A stretch of DNA of 6,751 nucleotides from Bog-950 sp964423405. Lineage in GTDB: Bacteria > Bacteroidota > Bacteroidia > Chitinophagales > LD1. The position numbers and the translations under genes are program-made. Below are positions 6,371-6,751 of the stretch, one piece after another. The stretch spans positions 1 to 6,751 of the forward strand of contig CAYREY010000116.1 of the NCBI GenBank assembly GCA_964423405.1. The letters run 5' to 3'. The stretch's first letter is position 1; every line of letters begins with the position of its first letter. Below the pieces are notes generated by a model, which ran no database searches, was not told the origin of the DNA, and saw only the letters and a program-made list of their open reading frames with translations.

Positions 6371-6459
6371 GGGTGTAGGCATTTTACGGGGAGGGGTGTA
6401 GGCATAGGGGCATGCGAAGTAGCTGACTATCAATTATTTGAGAGGAGTGGGTGTAGGCA
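6371..6459. repeat. Three copies of the 11-bp direct repeat GGGTGTAGGCA
   Basis: Exact copies are at 6371-6381, 6394-6404 and 6449-6459, so starts are 23 and 55 bp apart. All lie within 110 bp of the histidine kinase stop codon, on its 3' side. On the transcribed minus strand they read TGCCTACACCC. Three exact 11-mers in 89 bp are unlikely by chance. Their role (protein binding, RNA binding or replication slippage remnant) is unknown. Confidence 0.7.
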
Positions 6460-6479
6460 GGGTTGGCAAAAACAGAAAA

Positions 6480-6751
6480 TTATGCTGCTTTAGGCATAGT
6501 AAAGAAGAAGGTGCTGCCTTTGCCTTTTTCGGATACAGCCCATATTTTGCCACCGTGTTTTTCTACCACCTTGGCGCATATACTAAGGCCGATACCGGTA
6601 CCCTGAAACTCATCGTCGGTATGCAGGCGTTTAAATATCTTGAATATCTGTTCGCTGTATTGCTGGTCGAAACCGATACCGTTATCGTTAACGCTGAACT
6701 GCCATTCGCTTACCTTGTCTTCTACCTTAACGGTTACTACTTTTTGCGGGC
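6480..6751 (-). CDS. Sensor histidine kinase, C-terminal ATP-binding part (cut by the right window edge)
   Basis: The last 89 codons of a histidine kinase are visible, ending in TAA (6482-6480). Counting from the edge, the ATP-binding (HATPase_c) motifs are in the normal order: VNDNGIGF (20-27) is the G1 box with D22-x-G-x-G26, IFKIFKRLH (35-43) is the F box, and GTGIGLSICAKVVEKHGG (50-67) is the G2 box. The usual closing strands follow (IWAVSEKGKGSTFFFTMP, 69-86). All visible binding residues are intact, so the ATPase part should be functional. The protein ends right after this domain, with no fused receiver. The RLHTDDEFQGTGIGL wording is typical of PAS- or phytochrome-linked kinases, but the sensor part and phosphorylated histidine lie outside the window. 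It uses mostly ACC/GGT/AGC codons, like the 5' half of the large secreted gene. Confidence 0.95.
   Translation of the reverse strand, partial: PQKVVTVKVEDKVSEWQFSVNDNGIGFDQQYSEQIFKIFKRLHTDDEFQGTGIGLSICAKVVEKHGGKIWAVSEKGKGSTFFFTMPKAA

Larger units (their letters stand above)
5773..6479. other. 707-bp intergenic region without a convincing gene
   Basis: It lies between the histidine kinase stop and the start of the large secreted protein. From right to left it contains three 11-bp direct repeats (6371-6459), a weak 5-bp hairpin ACCCT / AGGGT (6358-6374) that might help end the kinase transcript, a two-hairpin GC-rich element (6189-6238), copy B of the 107-bp repeat (6063-6169), a stretch with ACATAGAA-type near-repeats (about 5951-6040), and the promoter of the gene pair. 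Short frames here have no start context, codon bias or recognisable product. The 63-codon minus-strand frame at 6123-6314 only reads through the repeat and the hairpins. Confidence 0.7.

Noticed and set aside
1..6751. Search for tRNA, rRNA, transposase, integrase, toxin-antitoxin or defence genes
   Set aside because: No sequence in any frame or strand resembled these. All long frames are explained by the four minus-strand genes.

Overview
The window looks like chromosomal DNA of a member of the Bacteroidota, possibly Chitinophagia or Sphingobacteriia. The reasons are two proteins ending in type IX secretion (T9SS) sorting domains, a TTTG / TAnnTTTG-type promoter, no clear Shine-Dalgarno sites, and a lipoprotein with a Bacteroidota-style ASSC lipobox. 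All four recognisable genes lie on the minus strand, so the natural reading order is from right to left.

Reading in that direction: (1) 6751-6480 is the C-terminal end of a sensor histidine kinase (ATP-binding domain), cut by the window edge. (2) 6479-5773 is a 0.7-kb non-coding stretch. It holds three copies of an 11-bp direct repeat, a GC-rich two-hairpin element, one copy of a 107-bp dispersed repeat and a good Bacteroidota promoter. (3) 5772-1729 encodes a 1347-residue secreted protein: signal peptide, an N-terminal array of about 53-residue repeats, a DUF7948-like middle domain, seven SBBP-type propeller repeats and a T9SS sorting domain. (4) 1736-423 overlaps it by 8 bp and encodes a 437-residue secreted protein with seven W-[DN]-G-x-x-W repeats and its own T9SS sorting domain. 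(5) 422-149 is intergenic, with the second copy of the 107-bp repeat and a 14-bp palindrome. (6) 148-1 is the N-terminus of a small lipoprotein, cut by the left edge.

The two large genes form a translationally overlapping pair. Both products should cross the inner membrane by Sec and then be exported or anchored at the cell surface by T9SS. Their ligand or activity cannot be read from the sequence; both look like propeller-type surface or secreted proteins with no visible catalytic motif.

The most unusual points are as follows. A contiguous block of about 3 kb (about 700-3700) has different synonymous codon use from its flanks, and its edges fall close to domain boundaries inside both genes. 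The gene pair lies between two 91%-identical 107-bp direct repeats, each in the 3' region of a minus-strand gene. The repeat can form two overlapping stems, and the only two substitutions inside those stems keep G-U pairing on the minus-strand RNA. I found no CRISPR array, tRNA, rRNA, transposase or recognisable defence system.
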